64,000 nt of DNA, taken from contig NZ_JAAIYP010000011.1 of the NCBI RefSeq assembly GCF_011022235.1, positions 1 through 64,000 on the forward strand, read 5' to 3'. Position 1 is the stretch's first letter. Every line of letters begins with the position of its first letter. Source of the DNA: Magnetospirillum aberrantis SpK (GTDB lineage Bacteria > Pseudomonadota > Alphaproteobacteria > Rhodospirillales > Magnetospirillaceae). The translations under genes and the position numbers were made by a program. Below are positions 1 through 9,628 of this stretch, in pieces. The notes beneath the pieces were generated by a model. It was not told where the DNA came from and ran no database searches. It worked only from the letters and a program-made list of their open reading frames with translations.

Positions 1-1
1 A

Positions 2-388
2 ATCACGGCAGATCCGAAACATGCGAATTCGCTCGGCAATCTGGCTTGGATTTTGATCGCCGATGGCCGTGAGGGCGAGGCGGCGGAGTTGGTGGAACGG
101 GCGTTGGACGCCGCGAATCCAGGCAGTCAGCGTGACCTTATCCTCGAATGCTGGTTCTATCGTTACGCGGTGTTCCCAAAATGGCGGGAGCGGGCGTTGG
201 TCGAGATGGCGGGGTTGATCGCCGATGGGGTGCGGTCGCCGGGATGGGATTTGCGGGGTGTGGTGGCGCGGGGCGAGGCGTTGGGGCATCCCCGGCCGGA
301 TTTGTTGCGGACGGTGGCGGCGGTGATCGCCGCTGAGACCGAGGCTGACAGTCTGGCGGTGTACGACGGCTGGCCGAAGGCCGCGTGA
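2..388 (+). CDS. C-terminal fragment of a TPR-repeat protein (5' end outside window)
   Basis: The reading frame is open from the first bases of the window and ends in TGA at 386-388, so only the C-terminal part (about 128 residues) is present. The first visible residues read as the second half of a tetratricopeptide repeat: 'DPKHANSLGNLAW' followed by a Leu/Ala-rich helix containing 'EAAELVERALD'. The remainder is helical and rich in Ala, Arg and Leu, with no catalytic motif. TPR proteins generally serve as protein-interaction scaffolds; no specific partner can be named. The internal TTG at 53 is not a believable start because the TPR signature begins upstream of it. Confidence 0.6.
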   Translation: MTADPKHANSLGNLAWILIADGREGEAAELVERALDAANPGSQRDLILECWFYRYAVFPKWRERALVEMAGLIADGVRSPGWDLRGVVARGEALGHPRPDLLRTVAAVIAAETEADSLAVYDGWPKAA

Positions 389-476
389 GGGGGAAAGAAA
401 GGGCGCGGAGAGGAGACTTTCCGCCCCCTTTTCGTTCAGTCAAGGACGTGCGGCGGCAAGAGAAACCGGGTGGTTC

Positions 477-1460
477 TCACGGCACCAGCACCGCCGCTCC
501 GGTCAACCGGCCGTCGCGCAGGTCGGACAAGGCCTGGTTGGCATCCGACAGGGCATAGGCCGTGGTTTCCATATGAAGCGGAATCTTGGCCGCCAGGGCC
601 ATGAATTCGTCGCCGTCGCGGCGGGTCAGGTTGGCGACCGAACGCAGCACCCGTTCGCCCCACAGCAAGGCGTAGGGGAAGGCCGGAACGTCGCTCATGT
701 GGATGCCGGCGCACACCACCACGCCGGCCGGCTTTACCCGCGCCAGGGCTTCGGGGATCAGCGCCCCCACCGGGGCGAAGACGATGGCGGCGCCCAGGGG
801 CTCGGGCGGCGGCGTTCCGGCATCATAGGCGCCGGCACAGCCCAGCTTGAGGGCCAGAGTTTGGGCGGCGACGTCGCCCGGTCGGGTGAAGGCGTAGACG
901 GTGCGGCCTTGCGCCCTGGCCACCTGGGCCAGGATGTGGGCGGCGGCTCCGAACCCCCAAAACCCCAGAGGGTCGGCATTGCCGGTCATGGCAAGCGCCC
1001 GGTGGCCGATCAGGCCGGCGCACAGCAACGGCGCGGCGGCGACGTCGTCGAGGTTGGGCGGCAGGCGGAAGCAATAGCCGGCTTCGGCCACCGCGTATTC
1101 GGCATAGCCGCCGTCCAGGGTGTAGCCGGTGAACCCCGCCTGCTCGCATAAATTCTCGTGACCGCTGCGGCAGGTGGGGCAGGCACCGCAAGTGTGGCCC
1201 AGCCAGGGAATGCCCACGCGCTCGCCCAAGGCGAGGTCCCACACACCGGGGCCGACGGCATCGACGCGGCCGACGATTTCGTGGCCGGGCACCAAGGGCA
1301 GCTTTGGGTGTGCAAGCTCGCCGTCAACCACATGCAGATCGGTACGGCATACGCCGCAGGCCAGAACCTTCACTCGGACTTGCCCTGGGCCGGGAATGGG
1401 CATGGCAAGTTCGGCCTGCCGTAATGGCCGCCCTGGGGCGTCCAGCAGCATGGCGCGCAT
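477..1460 (-). CDS. zinc-dependent alcohol dehydrogenase family protein (MDR superfamily)
   Basis: A 327-residue medium-chain dehydrogenase/reductase that should oxidise alcohols or reduce aldehydes with NAD(P) in the cytoplasm. The catalytic-zinc site is visible as Cys38 (CGVCRTD) and His60-Glu61 (PGHE). The four structural-zinc cysteines Cys91, Cys94, Cys97 and Cys105 lie in 'CGACPTCRSGHENLC'. The nucleotide-binding region has a 'GFWGFGAAAH' glycine-rich turn. Length and motif order fit the AdhP/YjgB-type group. The gene is transcribed away from the pdh operon, and an 'aggagg'-like ribosome site (plus strand 1466-1471) precedes ATG 1460. The substrate cannot be read from sequence. Confidence 0.85.
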   Translation of the reverse strand: MRAMLLDAPGRPLRQAELAMPIPGPGQVRVKVLACGVCRTDLHVVDGELAHPKLPLVPGHEIVGRVDAVGPGVWDLALGERVGIPWLGHTCGACPTCRSGHENLCEQAGFTGYTLDGGYAEYAVAEAGYCFRLPPNLDDVAAAPLLCAGLIGHRALAMTGNADPLGFWGFGAAAHILAQVARAQGRTVYAFTRPGDVAAQTLALKLGCAGAYDAGTPPPEPLGAAIVFAPVGALIPEALARVKPAGVVVCAGIHMSDVPAFPYALLWGERVLRSVANLTRRDGDEFMALAAKIPLHMETTAYALSDANQALSDLRDGRLTGAAVLVP

Positions 1461-1768
1461 GGCAACCTCCTTTCGTGGAGTAGCCCTGGTGAAAACGGCT
1501 TGGCATCATTATGCGCGCTTCGACGAAAGAAAGGGGCTTTTCCTGGAGCGGCAGGCTTCCGATATGTGAGGGGCGGTATCGGCACGGCGAAAGGCATAAA
1601 ACAGCGACACCACCTCAAAGGATGGGGTGTGGGGTGGTTAACCATAAAACGGTTAATTGCTTATATTGCGTTGCAAAACAAATGTTTCCGCCGTCGTTGG
1701 TGCTTGCAAAATAGGGTAGGCTCGTTTACCTATCTCTCGAAAGCAACATTCAAGCCCTGGGAGGAACC
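1461..1768. promoter_or_regulatory. divergent intergenic region between adh and pdhA
   Basis: About 308 bases without a credible gene. It must contain promoters for both the dehydrogenase (minus) and the pdh operon (plus). A weak sigma-70-like pair, TTAACC (1638-1643) and TATATT (1662-1667) with an 18-base spacer, points toward pdhA. The 8-base palindrome GGTTAACC (1636-1643) is followed by another GGTTAA at 1651. A strong ribosome-binding site, 'gggagga', lies just before the pdhA ATG. The promoter assignment is only a sequence resemblance. Confidence 0.3.
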
Positions 1769-2773
1769 ATGGCGACTAGTCCCAAGCGTCGGACCAAGGT
1801 GGCGGAGCCGGACACGGCTCAGTTGATCCAATGGTATCGCGACATGCTGCGCATCCGTCGATTCGAGGAAAAGGCGGGTCAGCTTTACGGCATGGGCCTG
1901 ATCGGTGGCTTCTGCCACCTTTATATCGGCCAGGAGGCCGTGGTGATCGGCATGCAATCGGCGGCCGGTCCGACCGATTCGGTCATCACCTCCTATCGCG
2001 ACCACGGTCAGATGCTGGCCTGCGGCATGGATCCCAAGGGCGTCATGGCCGAGCTGACCGGCCGCATCGGCGGCTATTCCAAGGGCAAGGGCGGCTCGAT
2101 GCACATGTTCAGCCGTGAAAAGCGCTTTTACGGCGGTCACGGCATCGTCGGCGCCCAGGTGCCGATCGGCACCGGCCTGGGGCTGGCGCATCAGTACACC
2201 AAGGATGGCGGCGTCTGTCATGTCTATCTGGGTGACGGCGCGTTGAACCAGGGCCAGGTCTACGAAAGCTTCAACATGGCGGCGCTGTGGAAGTTGCCGG
2301 TGGTGTACGTGATCGAGAACAACAAATACGCCATGGGCACCTCGATCGAGCGCGCCTCGGCCGGCGGCACGGAATTGTTCAAGCGCGGTGCCGCCTATGG
2401 CATCCCCGGCGAACCGGTCAACGGCATGAACGTGATCGAGGTCAACGAGGCAGCCACCCGCGCGCTGGAGCACGCCCGCTCGGGCCAGGGCCCCTATATC
2501 CTGGAAATGAAGACCTATCGCTATCGCGGCCATTCCATGTCCGACCCGGCCAAGTACCGGACCAAGGAGGAAGTCAGCCGCATGCGGGAACAGCACGATC
2601 CCATAGACACGTTGAAGGCCACGTTGCTGGAGATGGGCGCGGTGGACGAAGCGGCGCTCAAGGAAATCGACCGCGAGGTCAAGGCGGTGGTCAGCGAGGC
2701 CGCCGACTTTGCCCAGACCAGCCCCGAGCCGGATGCGGCCGAGCTGTGGACCGACGTGTTGATCGAGGCCTAA
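1769..2773 (+). CDS. pdhA: pyruvate dehydrogenase E1 component, alpha subunit
   Basis: A 334-residue thiamine-diphosphate enzyme subunit. With PdhB it decarboxylates pyruvate and acetylates the lipoyl group of E2, linking glycolysis to the TCA cycle. The ThDP/Mg motif is visible as '[12 protein letters not shown]' followed about 25 residues later by 'ENNKYAMGT'. The substrate-side loops 'YRDHGQ' and '[10 protein letters not shown]'-like '[11 protein letters not shown]' and the regulatory-loop equivalent '[15 protein letters not shown]' are typical of alphaproteobacterial/mitochondrial-type E1-alpha. A strong Shine-Dalgarno sequence (gggagga) precedes ATG 1769. It is the first gene of pdhA-pdhB-pdhC-(2 unknown)-lpdA, with a 10-base gap to pdhB. 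Confidence 0.97.
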   Translation: MATSPKRRTKVAEPDTAQLIQWYRDMLRIRRFEEKAGQLYGMGLIGGFCHLYIGQEAVVIGMQSAAGPTDSVITSYRDHGQMLACGMDPKGVMAELTGRIGGYSKGKGGSMHMFSREKRFYGGHGIVGAQVPIGTGLGLAHQYTKDGGVCHVYLGDGALNQGQVYESFNMAALWKLPVVYVIENNKYAMGTSIERASAGGTELFKRGAAYGIPGEPVNGMNVIEVNEAATRALEHARSGQGPYILEMKTYRYRGHSMSDPAKYRTKEEVSRMREQHDPIDTLKATLLEMGAVDEAALKEIDREVKAVVSEAADFAQTSPEPDAAELWTDVLIEA

Positions 2774-2783
2774 GGAGCTGACG

Positions 2784-4151
2784 ATGGCGATCGAAGTATT
2801 GATGCCGGCGCTGTCGCCGACCATGACCGAGGGCAAGCTGGCCCGTTGGTTGAAGAACGAGGGTGACGCGGTCAAGTCCGGCGAGGTGCTGGCCGAGATC
2901 GAGACCGACAAGGCCACCATGGAACTGGAAGCGGTCGAGGAAGGCCATGTCGGCAAGATCCTGATCCAGGCCGGAACCGAAGGTGTGGCGGTCAACACCC
3001 CCATCGCCATCCTGTTGGAGGAAGGCGAGGATGAGACCGCGTTGACCAAGGTGATGGAGCAGCCCGTCTGCACCCAGCCGGTGCGCCACGACGCGCCCGG
3101 CACCGTCGCCGCCATCTGCGCCCCGGCTCCCAGCCGGCCGGCGCCCGAGGAAAAGGTCTATGCCTCCTATGCCCGCCAGACGGTGCGCGAATCGTTGCGC
3201 GACGCCATGGCCGAGGAAATGCGCCGCGATCCCGGCGTGTTCCTGTTGGGCGAGGAAGTGGGGCAGTACCAGGGCGCCTATAAGGTGTCGCAAGGTCTGC
3301 TCGACGAGTTCGGCCCCAGCCGCGTGATCGACACCCCGATCACCGAAATGGGCTTCGCCGGCATGGCGGTGGGCGCGGCCTTTGCCGGGCTCAAGCCGAT
3401 CGTCGAGTTCATGACCATGAACTTCTCGATGCAGGCCATCGACCACATCATCAATTCCGCGGCCAAGACCCTTTACATGTCGGGCGGGCAACAGCCGTGT
3501 CCCATCGTGTTCCGTGGTCCCAACGGTGCCGCCGCCCGTGTCGCCGCCCAGCACAGCCAGGATTTCGCGTCGTGGTACGCCCATTGCCCCGGCCTCAAGG
3601 TGGTGGCGCCGTGGTCGGCCGCCGACGCCAAGGGCCTGTTGAAGGCCGCCATCCGCGATCCCAACCCGGTGGTGGTGCTGGAAAACGAGATTCTTTACGG
3701 CCAAAGCTTCGACGTGCCCGAGGACCCGGATTTCATCGTGCCGCTGGGCAAGGCCAAGGTCGAACGCCTGGGTGAACATGTGACCATCGTCGCCTATTCC
3801 CGCATGGTCGGCGTCGCCCTTGACGCCGCCGCCAAGCTGGAGGCCGACGGTATCTCGGCCGAGGTGGTCAATTTGCGATCCTTGCGCCCGCTCGACATCG
3901 ACACCATCGTCGCCTCGGTGCGAAAGACCAACCGTCTGGTCACCGTCGAGGAAGGCTGGGCCTATGCCGGCATCGGTGCCGAGATCGCCGCCCAGATCAT
4001 GGAAAATGCCTTCGACTGGCTGGATGCTCCGGTGGTCCGCGTGGCCGGGCTGGACGTACCCATGCCCTATGCCGCCAACCTGGAACGCCTGGCGCTGCCG
4101 GGTGCGGACGACGTCGCCGACGCCGCCCGCAAGGTCTGCTACAAGAAGTAA
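2784..4151 (+). CDS. pdhB: pyruvate dehydrogenase E1 component, beta subunit with N-terminal lipoyl domain
   Basis: A 455-residue protein. Residues 1-80 are a biotinyl/lipoyl domain with the modifiable lysine K43 in 'ETDKATME'. A Pro/Ala-rich linker follows, and the E1-beta transketolase domains start near '[16 protein letters not shown]'. Signatures include '[17 protein letters not shown]', '[17 protein letters not shown]' and '[14 protein letters not shown]'. An extra lipoyl domain on E1-beta is known from alphaproteobacteria such as Sinorhizobium and Zymomonas. The domain closely resembles that of the neighbouring E2, which suggests an intragenic copy event. It works with PdhA in the cytoplasmic complex. 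Confidence 0.96.
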   Translation: MAIEVLMPALSPTMTEGKLARWLKNEGDAVKSGEVLAEIETDKATMELEAVEEGHVGKILIQAGTEGVAVNTPIAILLEEGEDETALTKVMEQPVCTQPVRHDAPGTVAAICAPAPSRPAPEEKVYASYARQTVRESLRDAMAEEMRRDPGVFLLGEEVGQYQGAYKVSQGLLDEFGPSRVIDTPITEMGFAGMAVGAAFAGLKPIVEFMTMNFSMQAIDHIINSAAKTLYMSGGQQPCPIVFRGPNGAAARVAAQHSQDFASWYAHCPGLKVVAPWSAADAKGLLKAAIRDPNPVVVLENEILYGQSFDVPEDPDFIVPLGKAKVERLGEHVTIVAYSRMVGVALDAAAKLEADGISAEVVNLRSLRPLDIDTIVASVRKTNRLVTVEEGWAYAGIGAEIAAQIMENAFDWLDAPVVRVAGLDVPMPYAANLERLALPGADDVADAARKVCYKK

Positions 4152-4164
4152 GGGGGAGAGCGTC

Positions 4165-5442
4165 ATGCCCATCGAGATTTTGATGCCCGCGCTCTCGCCG
4201 ACCATGAGCGAGGGCACCCTGGCCCGCTGGCTGAAGAACGAAGGCGACGCGGTCAAGTCCGGCGACGTCATCGCCGAGATCGAGACCGACAAGGCGACCA
4301 TGGAGTTCGAGGCGGTGGACGAGGGAACCATCGGCAAGATCCTGGTTCCCGCCGGAACCAGCGGGGTCAAGGTCAACACCCTGATCGCAATCCTGTTGGA
4401 AGAGGGCGAGGACGCTTCGGTCCTTTCCGCCGCGCCCAAGGCTGCCGCTGCCTCCGTCGCCGCCGCTGCTCCGGTCGCCTCTCCGGCTCCGGTCGCCGCC
4501 GCCCCGGCGGTTGCTCCCGTTGCGGTCCAAGCTGGCGACCGTGTGTTCGCCAGTCCGCTGGCCAGGCGTCTGGCCGCCGGGGCCGGTCTCGATCTCAAGG
4601 CGGTCAAGGGCTCCGGCCCCCATGGCCGCGTGGTCAAGGCCGACGTCGAGGCCGCGCTAAAGGGCGGTGTGGCCGTCGCGCCGGCCCCTGCCGCTGCTCC
4701 GGTCGCGGCCGCCGCGCCGAAGACCGCGATGGCCCCGGCCGCCGCCAATCCCTTCGAGCCCGCTTACGAGGAAGTTCCCAATTCCTCGATACGCAAGGTC
4801 ATCGCCCGCCGCCTGACCGAAGCCAAGCAGACCGTGCCGCATTTCTATCTCACCATCGATTGCGAGGTGGACGCGCTGCTCAAGGTTCGTGCCGAACTGA
4901 ACGGCCGTTCCGATTCCTACAAGCTGTCGGTCAACGACTTCGTCATCCGGGCCGTGGCCCTGGCGCTCAAAAAGGTTCCCGCCGCCAACGCCTCGTGGGG
5001 CGAGGATGCGATCAAGCTTTATAGGGATGTGGACGTCTCGGTGGCGGTGGCGACCCCCAATGGTCTGATCACCCCCATCGTCCGCCATGCCGACCACAAG
5101 GGGCTGGCGGCCATCTCGAACGAGATGAAGGAACTGGCGACCAAGGCCAAGGACGGCAAGCTCAAGCCCGAGGAATTCCAGGGTGGCGGGTTCACCATTT
5201 CCAACCTGGGCATGTATGGCATCAAGGAATTCGCCGCCATCATCAACCCACCCCAGGGCTGCATCCTGGCGGTGGGGGCCGGCGAACAGCGTCCGGTGGT
5301 CAAGAACGGCGCGCTGGCCATCGCCACGGTGATGACCTGTACCTTGTCGGTGGATCATCGTGTGGTGGACGGCGCGGTCGGCGCCGAGTTCCTGGCGGCG
5401 TTCAAGAAGCTGGTCGAAGATCCGCTTGCCATGCTGCTGTGA
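4165..5442 (+). CDS. pdhC: dihydrolipoamide acetyltransferase, E2 of pyruvate dehydrogenase
   Basis: The E2 core transfers the acetyl group from lipoyl-lysine to coenzyme A. The start chosen is ATG 4165 ([14 protein letters not shown]), 13 bases after the pdhB stop and preceded by 'agggggagag'; the frame stays open further upstream but only as a shadow of pdhB. The 425 residues contain one lipoyl domain (K43 in ETDKATME), an Ala/Pro/Val linker, a peripheral-subunit-binding domain starting at '[14 protein letters not shown]', a second Ala-rich linker, and the catalytic domain with '[10 protein letters not shown]' (His398 and the DG motif). Length and architecture match single-lipoyl alphaproteobacterial E2. 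Confidence 0.95.
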   Translation: MPIEILMPALSPTMSEGTLARWLKNEGDAVKSGDVIAEIETDKATMEFEAVDEGTIGKILVPAGTSGVKVNTLIAILLEEGEDASVLSAAPKAAAASVAAAAPVASPAPVAAAPAVAPVAVQAGDRVFASPLARRLAAGAGLDLKAVKGSGPHGRVVKADVEAALKGGVAVAPAPAAAPVAAAAPKTAMAPAAANPFEPAYEEVPNSSIRKVIARRLTEAKQTVPHFYLTIDCEVDALLKVRAELNGRSDSYKLSVNDFVIRAVALALKKVPAANASWGEDAIKLYRDVDVSVAVATPNGLITPIVRHADHKGLAAISNEMKELATKAKDGKLKPEEFQGGGFTISNLGMYGIKEFAAIINPPQGCILAVGAGEQRPVVKNGALAIATVMTCTLSVDHRVVDGAVGAEFLAAFKKLVEDPLAMLL

Positions 5443-5460
5443 TATGTGACGGGGGGTGAC

Positions 5461-6069
5461 ATGGAACGGGAAACCATAACCCGCTCCATGCCCTCGGTAC
5501 GCTCGGCGTTCGAGGCATGGAAGGAAAACCTGCGCGAGGGGCGCATGGCCCAGGCGGGAAACGCCCTGTTCGGCGAATGCCTGGATTGGGGCGATTCCTT
5601 GCGGGCCATCTATGTCGGCGAAGGGCGTGACGCCCTGGCCGGGCGCGACCCGTTGACCCGTTTCTTCGTCACCCGTTTTCGCGGCATGCCGGTTCCCGCC
5701 GACATCGCCGCCGCTCCAGGCCATGCGGTGTTCCTGATGGCCTTTACCGCGTTTCCCTATCTGGACGCGCTGGTCGACGAACTGAGCCTGGGCGAGTTCG
5801 AGGCCGCCGCTGCCGACGGCGGTTTCACCGTGCGGCGGGTGCTGGCCGGCGAGGATGAAGGCGACGGCGCGCTGATGCCGGTGCGCAAGGCCGATCTGGG
5901 CTGGAGCTTCGACCTGATGCCGGTCTATCGCGCCAAGGCCCAGGCTTTGGACATGTATGTCGCCACCCGGCATGGCGGCGATTTCGACGATTTCCTGTGG
6001 GCTTACGTGGCCGACCACGACCTGATGTTCGAGATGGAACAGGCCTGGAACCCACTGACGAAAGGGTGA
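5461..6069 (+). CDS. hypothetical protein inside the pdh operon
   Basis: I do not recognise this 202-residue protein. It begins at ATG 5461 (MERETITRSM), which has 'cggggggt' upstream; a GTG at 5446 is an alternative. It is soluble, with no signal peptide or membrane segment, acidic and rich in Asp/Glu, Phe and Tyr, with an aromatic-rich C-terminus (DFDDFLWAYVADHDLMFEMEQ). It lies 18 bases after pdhC and 5 bases before the next unknown gene, in the same direction as the pdh genes. Co-transcription with pyruvate dehydrogenase is therefore likely. A role in the complex's assembly or regulation is possible only by context. Confidence 0.7.
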   Translation: MERETITRSMPSVRSAFEAWKENLREGRMAQAGNALFGECLDWGDSLRAIYVGEGRDALAGRDPLTRFFVTRFRGMPVPADIAAAPGHAVFLMAFTAFPYLDALVDELSLGEFEAAAADGGFTVRRVLAGEDEGDGALMPVRKADLGWSFDLMPVYRAKAQALDMYVATRHGGDFDDFLWAYVADHDLMFEMEQAWNPLTKG

Positions 6070-6074
6070 GAACC

Positions 6075-6542
6075 ATGCGCCTCAAGGTGCGAGAACTGCC
6101 CCGCCCGGTGGCGGCCGGCGCTCCGGTCGTGGAGACGCCCAACGCCGCCGAGGCCCAGGCCCTGGCCGGTCTGATGGCCATGCTGGAAGGCAGCCCATTG
6201 TTCAACGGTCATCTGGTGATGGCCGAGGAACAGGAACGCTGTTACCGCACCATCGGCGAATTGCGCCGGCTGGTTGCCGACACACGGCTGCTGCTGCCCG
6301 ACGATTCGGCGGCCAGCGACACCTTGGCGGCCATGCGTGCGGCGTGCCGCAAGTATTTGGACGAGGCCGAGGCCTGGGACAAAAAGTCCGGGCGTCGCTT
6401 TTCGTTGCCGACCTTCGCCTTTTTCCAGTTGTTGGGCGCCCTGCGCGAGGTGATGGGGCTGCATGTGTGGCGGCTGTGCGAACGCTACGACCTCGAGGTC
6501 GATGCCCGGCTGGTTCCTTTTTTCCCCGGTGGCCGCGAATGA
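6075..6542 (+). CDS. hypothetical protein inside the pdh operon
   Basis: A 155-residue protein of unknown function, starting at ATG 6075 with 'agggtgag' before it; the longer frame upstream is a shadow of the preceding gene. It is predicted to be largely helical and soluble. Visible features are a helix-rich middle (AEAQALAGLMAMLEGSPLF), a charged segment 'KYLDEAEAWDKKSGRRF' and a C-terminal aromatic/hydrophobic stretch. No known motif, cysteine pair or signal peptide is seen. It sits between the other unknown gene and lpdA (42-base gap), so it probably belongs to the pdh transcript. Function cannot be inferred. Confidence 0.7.
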   Translation: MRLKVRELPRPVAAGAPVVETPNAAEAQALAGLMAMLEGSPLFNGHLVMAEEQERCYRTIGELRRLVADTRLLLPDDSAASDTLAAMRAACRKYLDEAEAWDKKSGRRFSLPTFAFFQLLGALREVMGLHVWRLCERYDLEVDARLVPFFPGGRE

Positions 6543-6584
6543 CGCGGCGTCCGAGACACGCAATGATCCTGGTGGAGTACTGAC

Positions 6585-7976
6585 ATGGCCGACAACAGCT
6601 TCGACGTGGTGGTCATCGGCGGCGGTCCCGGCGGCTATGTGGCCGCCATCCGCGCCGCCCAGCTTGGCAAGAAGACCGCGCTGGTCGAGCGCGAGCATCT
6701 GGGCGGCATCTGCCTGAACTGGGGCTGCATCCCGACCAAGGCGCTTTTGCGCTCGGCCGAGGTCTACCGCAACATGCAGCACGCCGCGTCCTATGGCCTG
6801 TCGGCGCAGGGAATCGGCTTCGACCTGGCGGCGGTGGTCAAGCGTTCGCGCGGCGTGTCCGCCCAGTTGTCGGCCGGGGTCAAGGGTCTGTTGAAGAAGA
6901 ACAAGGTCACCGTGTTCGACGGCCACGGCAAGCTGTTGGGCAAAGGCAAGGTCGAGGTGGCGGGCAAGGACAACGTCACCTTGTCGTCGCCGCACGTCAT
7001 CCTGGCCACCGGTGGCCGCGCCCGCGTCATTCCCGGCTTCGAACCCGACGGCAAATATGTGTGGACCTACAAGGAGGCGCTGGTTCCCGACACCTTGCCC
7101 AAGCGCTTGCTGGTCATCGGTTCGGGGGCCATCGGCATCGAGTTCGCCAGCTTCTTCAACGCCCTGGGATCCCAGGTCACGGTCGTCGAGATGATGGACC
7201 GCGTCATGCCGGTGGAAGACGAGGAAATCAGCGCCTTCGCCCGCAAGTCGTTCGAGAAGCAGGGCATGAAGATCATGACCTCGGCCGGGGTCAAGGGCCT
7301 GCGCAAGCTGGCCGACGGCGTCGCCGTGCAGGTCGAGACAGGTGGCAAGATCGAAGAGATCGTGGTTGACCGCGTCATCTCGGCGGTGGGCGTGGTTGCC
7401 AACATCGAGAACATCGGTCTGGAAAACACCAAGGTCAAGGTGGAGAAGGGGCACGTGGTCACCGACGTGCTGTGCCGCACCGACGAACCGGGCGTCTACG
7501 CCATCGGCGACCTGACGGCGCCGCCATGGTTGGCGCACAAGGCCAGCCACGAAGGCATCATCTGCGTCGAAGCCATCGCCGGTCTGCATCCGCATACCAT
7601 GAACATCCGCAACATTCCCGGCTGCACCTATTGCCATCCCCAGGTGGCCAGTGTCGGGCTGAGCGAGAAGAAGGCGATCGAGAAGGGCTATCAGGTCCGG
7701 GTCGGCCGTTTCCCGTTCATCGGCAACGGCAAGGCCATCGCGTTGGGCGAACCGGAAGGTCTGGTCAAGACGGTGTTCGACGCCAAGACCGGCGAGCTTC
7801 TGGGGGCTCATATGGTCGGCGCCGAAGTCACCGAGATGATCCAGGGCTATACCATCGCCAAGACCCTGGAAACCACCGAGGCCGAGTTGATCCATACCGT
7901 GTTCCCGCATCCGACCCTGTCGGAGATGATGCACGAATCGGTGTTGTCGGCCTTTGGCCGGGCCATTCACTTCTAA
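6585..7976 (+). CDS. lpdA: dihydrolipoyl dehydrogenase (E3)
   Basis: A 463-residue FAD-dependent disulfide oxidoreductase that reoxidises dihydrolipoamide on E2 using NAD+. Signatures are the N-terminal FAD fingerprint 'VVVIGGGPGGYVAA', the redox-active disulfide 'GGICLNWGCIPTKAL', the NAD fold 'VIGSGAIGIEFASFF', the FAD-contact 'GVYAIGDLTAPPWLAHKASHEG' region (split across the domain) and the catalytic 'FPHPTLSE' with its His-Glu pair from the partner subunit. ATG 6585 follows 'ggtggag'. It closes the pdh operon, giving a complete E1-E2-E3 set. Other 2-oxoacid dehydrogenases may share it. Confidence 0.96.
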   Translation: MADNSFDVVVIGGGPGGYVAAIRAAQLGKKTALVEREHLGGICLNWGCIPTKALLRSAEVYRNMQHAASYGLSAQGIGFDLAAVVKRSRGVSAQLSAGVKGLLKKNKVTVFDGHGKLLGKGKVEVAGKDNVTLSSPHVILATGGRARVIPGFEPDGKYVWTYKEALVPDTLPKRLLVIGSGAIGIEFASFFNALGSQVTVVEMMDRVMPVEDEEISAFARKSFEKQGMKIMTSAGVKGLRKLADGVAVQVETGGKIEEIVVDRVISAVGVVANIENIGLENTKVKVEKGHVVTDVLCRTDEPGVYAIGDLTAPPWLAHKASHEGIICVEAIAGLHPHTMNIRNIPGCTYCHPQVASVGLSEKKAIEKGYQVRVGRFPFIGNGKAIALGEPEGLVKTVFDAKTGELLGAHMVGAEVTEMIQGYTIAKTLETTEAELIHTVFPHPTLSEMMHESVLSAFGRAIHF

Positions 7977-8052
7977 GACGTGTCCCTTCTGCCCCGGCCT
8001 CTGCCTTCGGGCGGGAGGAGGGGAGGGTTTGCCGGAGGCGCCGCCGCCTTAT

Positions 8053-8112
8053 CGTCATTGCCGGGCTTGACCCGGCAATCCATGGACCCTCGGGTCAAGC
8101 CCGAGGGTGACG
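8053..8112. repeat. dispersed palindromic repeat element, two internal hairpins
   Basis: A 60-base intergenic element starting CGTCATTGCCGGGCTTGACC and ending AAGCCCGAGGGTGACG. It contains two hairpins: GCCGGG..CCCGGC on the left and CCCTCGGGT..AGCCCGAGGG on the right. The outer ends GTCA and TGAC also pair. From memory, sequences of this type (GGGCTTGACCCGG..CCATGG) are common extragenic repeats in alphaproteobacteria. It lies between lpdA and lipA and could also weaken read-through. Only one copy was noticed in this window. Confidence 0.6.
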
Positions 8113-8191
8113 GTCAAAGAGAGACGTTTCCGCCTGAACCGGACGCACTCTTGTCTTGACCTGCCGCCTGTGCCGGGGACATATCCAAGCC

Positions 8192-9136
8192 ATGACCGAC
8201 AAGCCCGTACTTCGCCATCCTGAAAAGGCCCGCAAGCCCGACAATCCGTCTCCGCGCAAGCCGGAATGGATTCGCGTGAAAGCCCCCACCTCGGAAGAGG
8301 CGGCGGAAGTGCGCCGCCTGATGCGTGACAAGAACCTGCACACTGTGTGCGAGGAAGCGGCTTGCCCCAATATCGGCGAATGCTGGAAGCACAAGCACGC
8401 CACCTTCATGATCCTGGGGGATACCTGCACGCGGGCTTGCGCGTTCTGCAACGTCAAGACCGGCAAGCCGGGGGCCGTCGACATGATGGAACCCGAGAAT
8501 CTGGCCGAGAGCGTGGCCAAGATGGGCCTCAAGCATGTGGTCATCACCTCGGTCGACCGTGACGACCTGGCCGATGGCGGCGCCTTTCAGTTCGTCGCCT
8601 GCATCGAGCGCATCCGCGCCCTGGGCGGCGACACCACCATCGAGATCCTGACCCCCGATTTCCGCGACAAGGCTGGCGCCATCGAAACCGTGGCGCGGGC
8701 ACGTCCCGACGTGTTCAATCACAATCTGGAAACCGTGCCGCGGCTTTATCCCACCATCCGCCCCGGTGCCCGCTATTTCGAAAGCCTGCGCCTGTTGCAG
8801 AAGGTCAAGGAGGTGGACTCGTCCATCTTCACCAAATCGGGCATCATGGTCGGCCTGGGCGAAACCCGCAACGAGGTCATGCAGGTCATGGACGACATGC
8901 GTTCGGCCGGCATCGACTTCATCACCATCGGTCAATATCTTCAGCCGACGCCCAAGCATGTGGGGGTCGATCGCTTCGTCACCCCTGACGAATTCGACGA
9001 TTATCGCGCCCTGGCCAAGGCCAAGGGCTTCCTGATGGTGGCGGCGACGCCGCTGACCCGGTCGTCGCACCATGCCGATCGCGACTTCGCTGAGTTGCGT
9101 GCCGCGAGGCAAAAGCTGACCGGCGCGGCGGAGTAG
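8192..9136 (+). CDS. lipA: lipoyl synthase
   Basis: A radical-SAM enzyme that inserts two sulfur atoms into protein-bound octanoate, making the lipoyl cofactor used by the nearby PdhB and PdhC. The 314-residue frame is counted from ATG 8192 ([12 protein letters not shown]); an in-frame upstream ATG at 8156 would add 12 poorly conserved residues. The auxiliary cluster cysteines lie in '[12 protein letters not shown]', the radical-SAM CxxxCxxC is 'CTRACAFC', and the C-terminal 'RSSHHAD' carries the Ser that ligates the auxiliary cluster in this family. Downstream, the START-domain gene begins after 8 bases. Confidence 0.95.
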   Translation: MTDKPVLRHPEKARKPDNPSPRKPEWIRVKAPTSEEAAEVRRLMRDKNLHTVCEEAACPNIGECWKHKHATFMILGDTCTRACAFCNVKTGKPGAVDMMEPENLAESVAKMGLKHVVITSVDRDDLADGGAFQFVACIERIRALGGDTTIEILTPDFRDKAGAIETVARARPDVFNHNLETVPRLYPTIRPGARYFESLRLLQKVKEVDSSIFTKSGIMVGLGETRNEVMQVMDDMRSAGIDFITIGQYLQPTPKHVGVDRFVTPDEFDDYRALAKAKGFLMVAATPLTRSSHHADRDFAELRAARQKLTGAAE

Positions 9137-9144
9137 GGGGTTCC

Positions 9145-9591
9145 ATGCCGACCCACGCCGAAAAGCGCACCTTGCCCTATACGCCCCGGCAATTGTTCGA
9201 TCTGGTGGCGGATGTGGAGCGTTACCCGGAGTTCCTGCCGTGGTGCGTTGCCGCGCGCATCCGCCGGCGCGAGGGGTTGGTGTTCTTTGCCGATCTGGTC
9301 ATCGGCTTCAAGATGATCCGCGAACGTTACACCTCGAAGGTCGTCCTTGATCCCGAGGGACTGCGCGTCGACGTCAAGTACACCGAGGGTCCGTTCCACC
9401 ACCTGGACAACCACTGGATTTTCGTTCCGACGGCAGACGGCGGCACCACCATCGACTTCTTCGTCGATTTCGAGTTCCGTTCCAAGCTGCTGCAAAAGGT
9501 CATCGGCGCCTTGTTCAACGAGGCGGTCAAGCTGATGGTGGCGTCGTTCGAAAAACGCGCCAGACAGCTTTATGGGCCGGACGGCCGCTAA
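9145..9591 (+). CDS. Coq10/RatA-type START domain protein
   Basis: A 148-residue protein of the SRPBCC/START superfamily, probably binding ubiquinone or a related lipid in its cavity. 'PYTPRQLFDLVADVERYPEFLPWC' is the family's N-terminal signature (shown here split by domain: 'LFDLVADVERYPEFLPW'). The C-terminal helix 'NEAVKLMVASFEKRARQLYG' closes the fold. Homologues are annotated either as Coq10-like ubiquinone chaperones or as RatA-family toxins. Placement after lipA in many alphaproteobacteria favours the respiratory-cofactor role. It is translationally close to lipA (8-base gap). Confidence 0.85.
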   Translation: MPTHAEKRTLPYTPRQLFDLVADVERYPEFLPWCVAARIRRREGLVFFADLVIGFKMIRERYTSKVVLDPEGLRVDVKYTEGPFHHLDNHWIFVPTADGGTTIDFFVDFEFRSKLLQKVIGALFNEAVKLMVASFEKRARQLYGPDGR

Positions 9592-9628
9592 GCCTTATTC
9601 AAATCGCGTTGATCTGAACCGATCAACG

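Noticed and set aside
1653-1656. Possible CtrA site (TTAA repeats) upstream of pdhA
   Set aside because: The two TTAA elements are 11 bases apart, not the 7 required by the consensus.
2691-4748. 685-codon open frame on the minus strand opposite pdhBC
   Set aside because: It is an antisense shadow: low-complexity Ala/Gly/Thr-rich translation, no ribosome site, and complete overlap with well-identified pdhB and pdhC.
8053-8112. Repeat considered as part of a CRISPR array or insertion-sequence end
   Set aside because: Only one unit is present, with no spacers, no target duplication and no transposase nearby.
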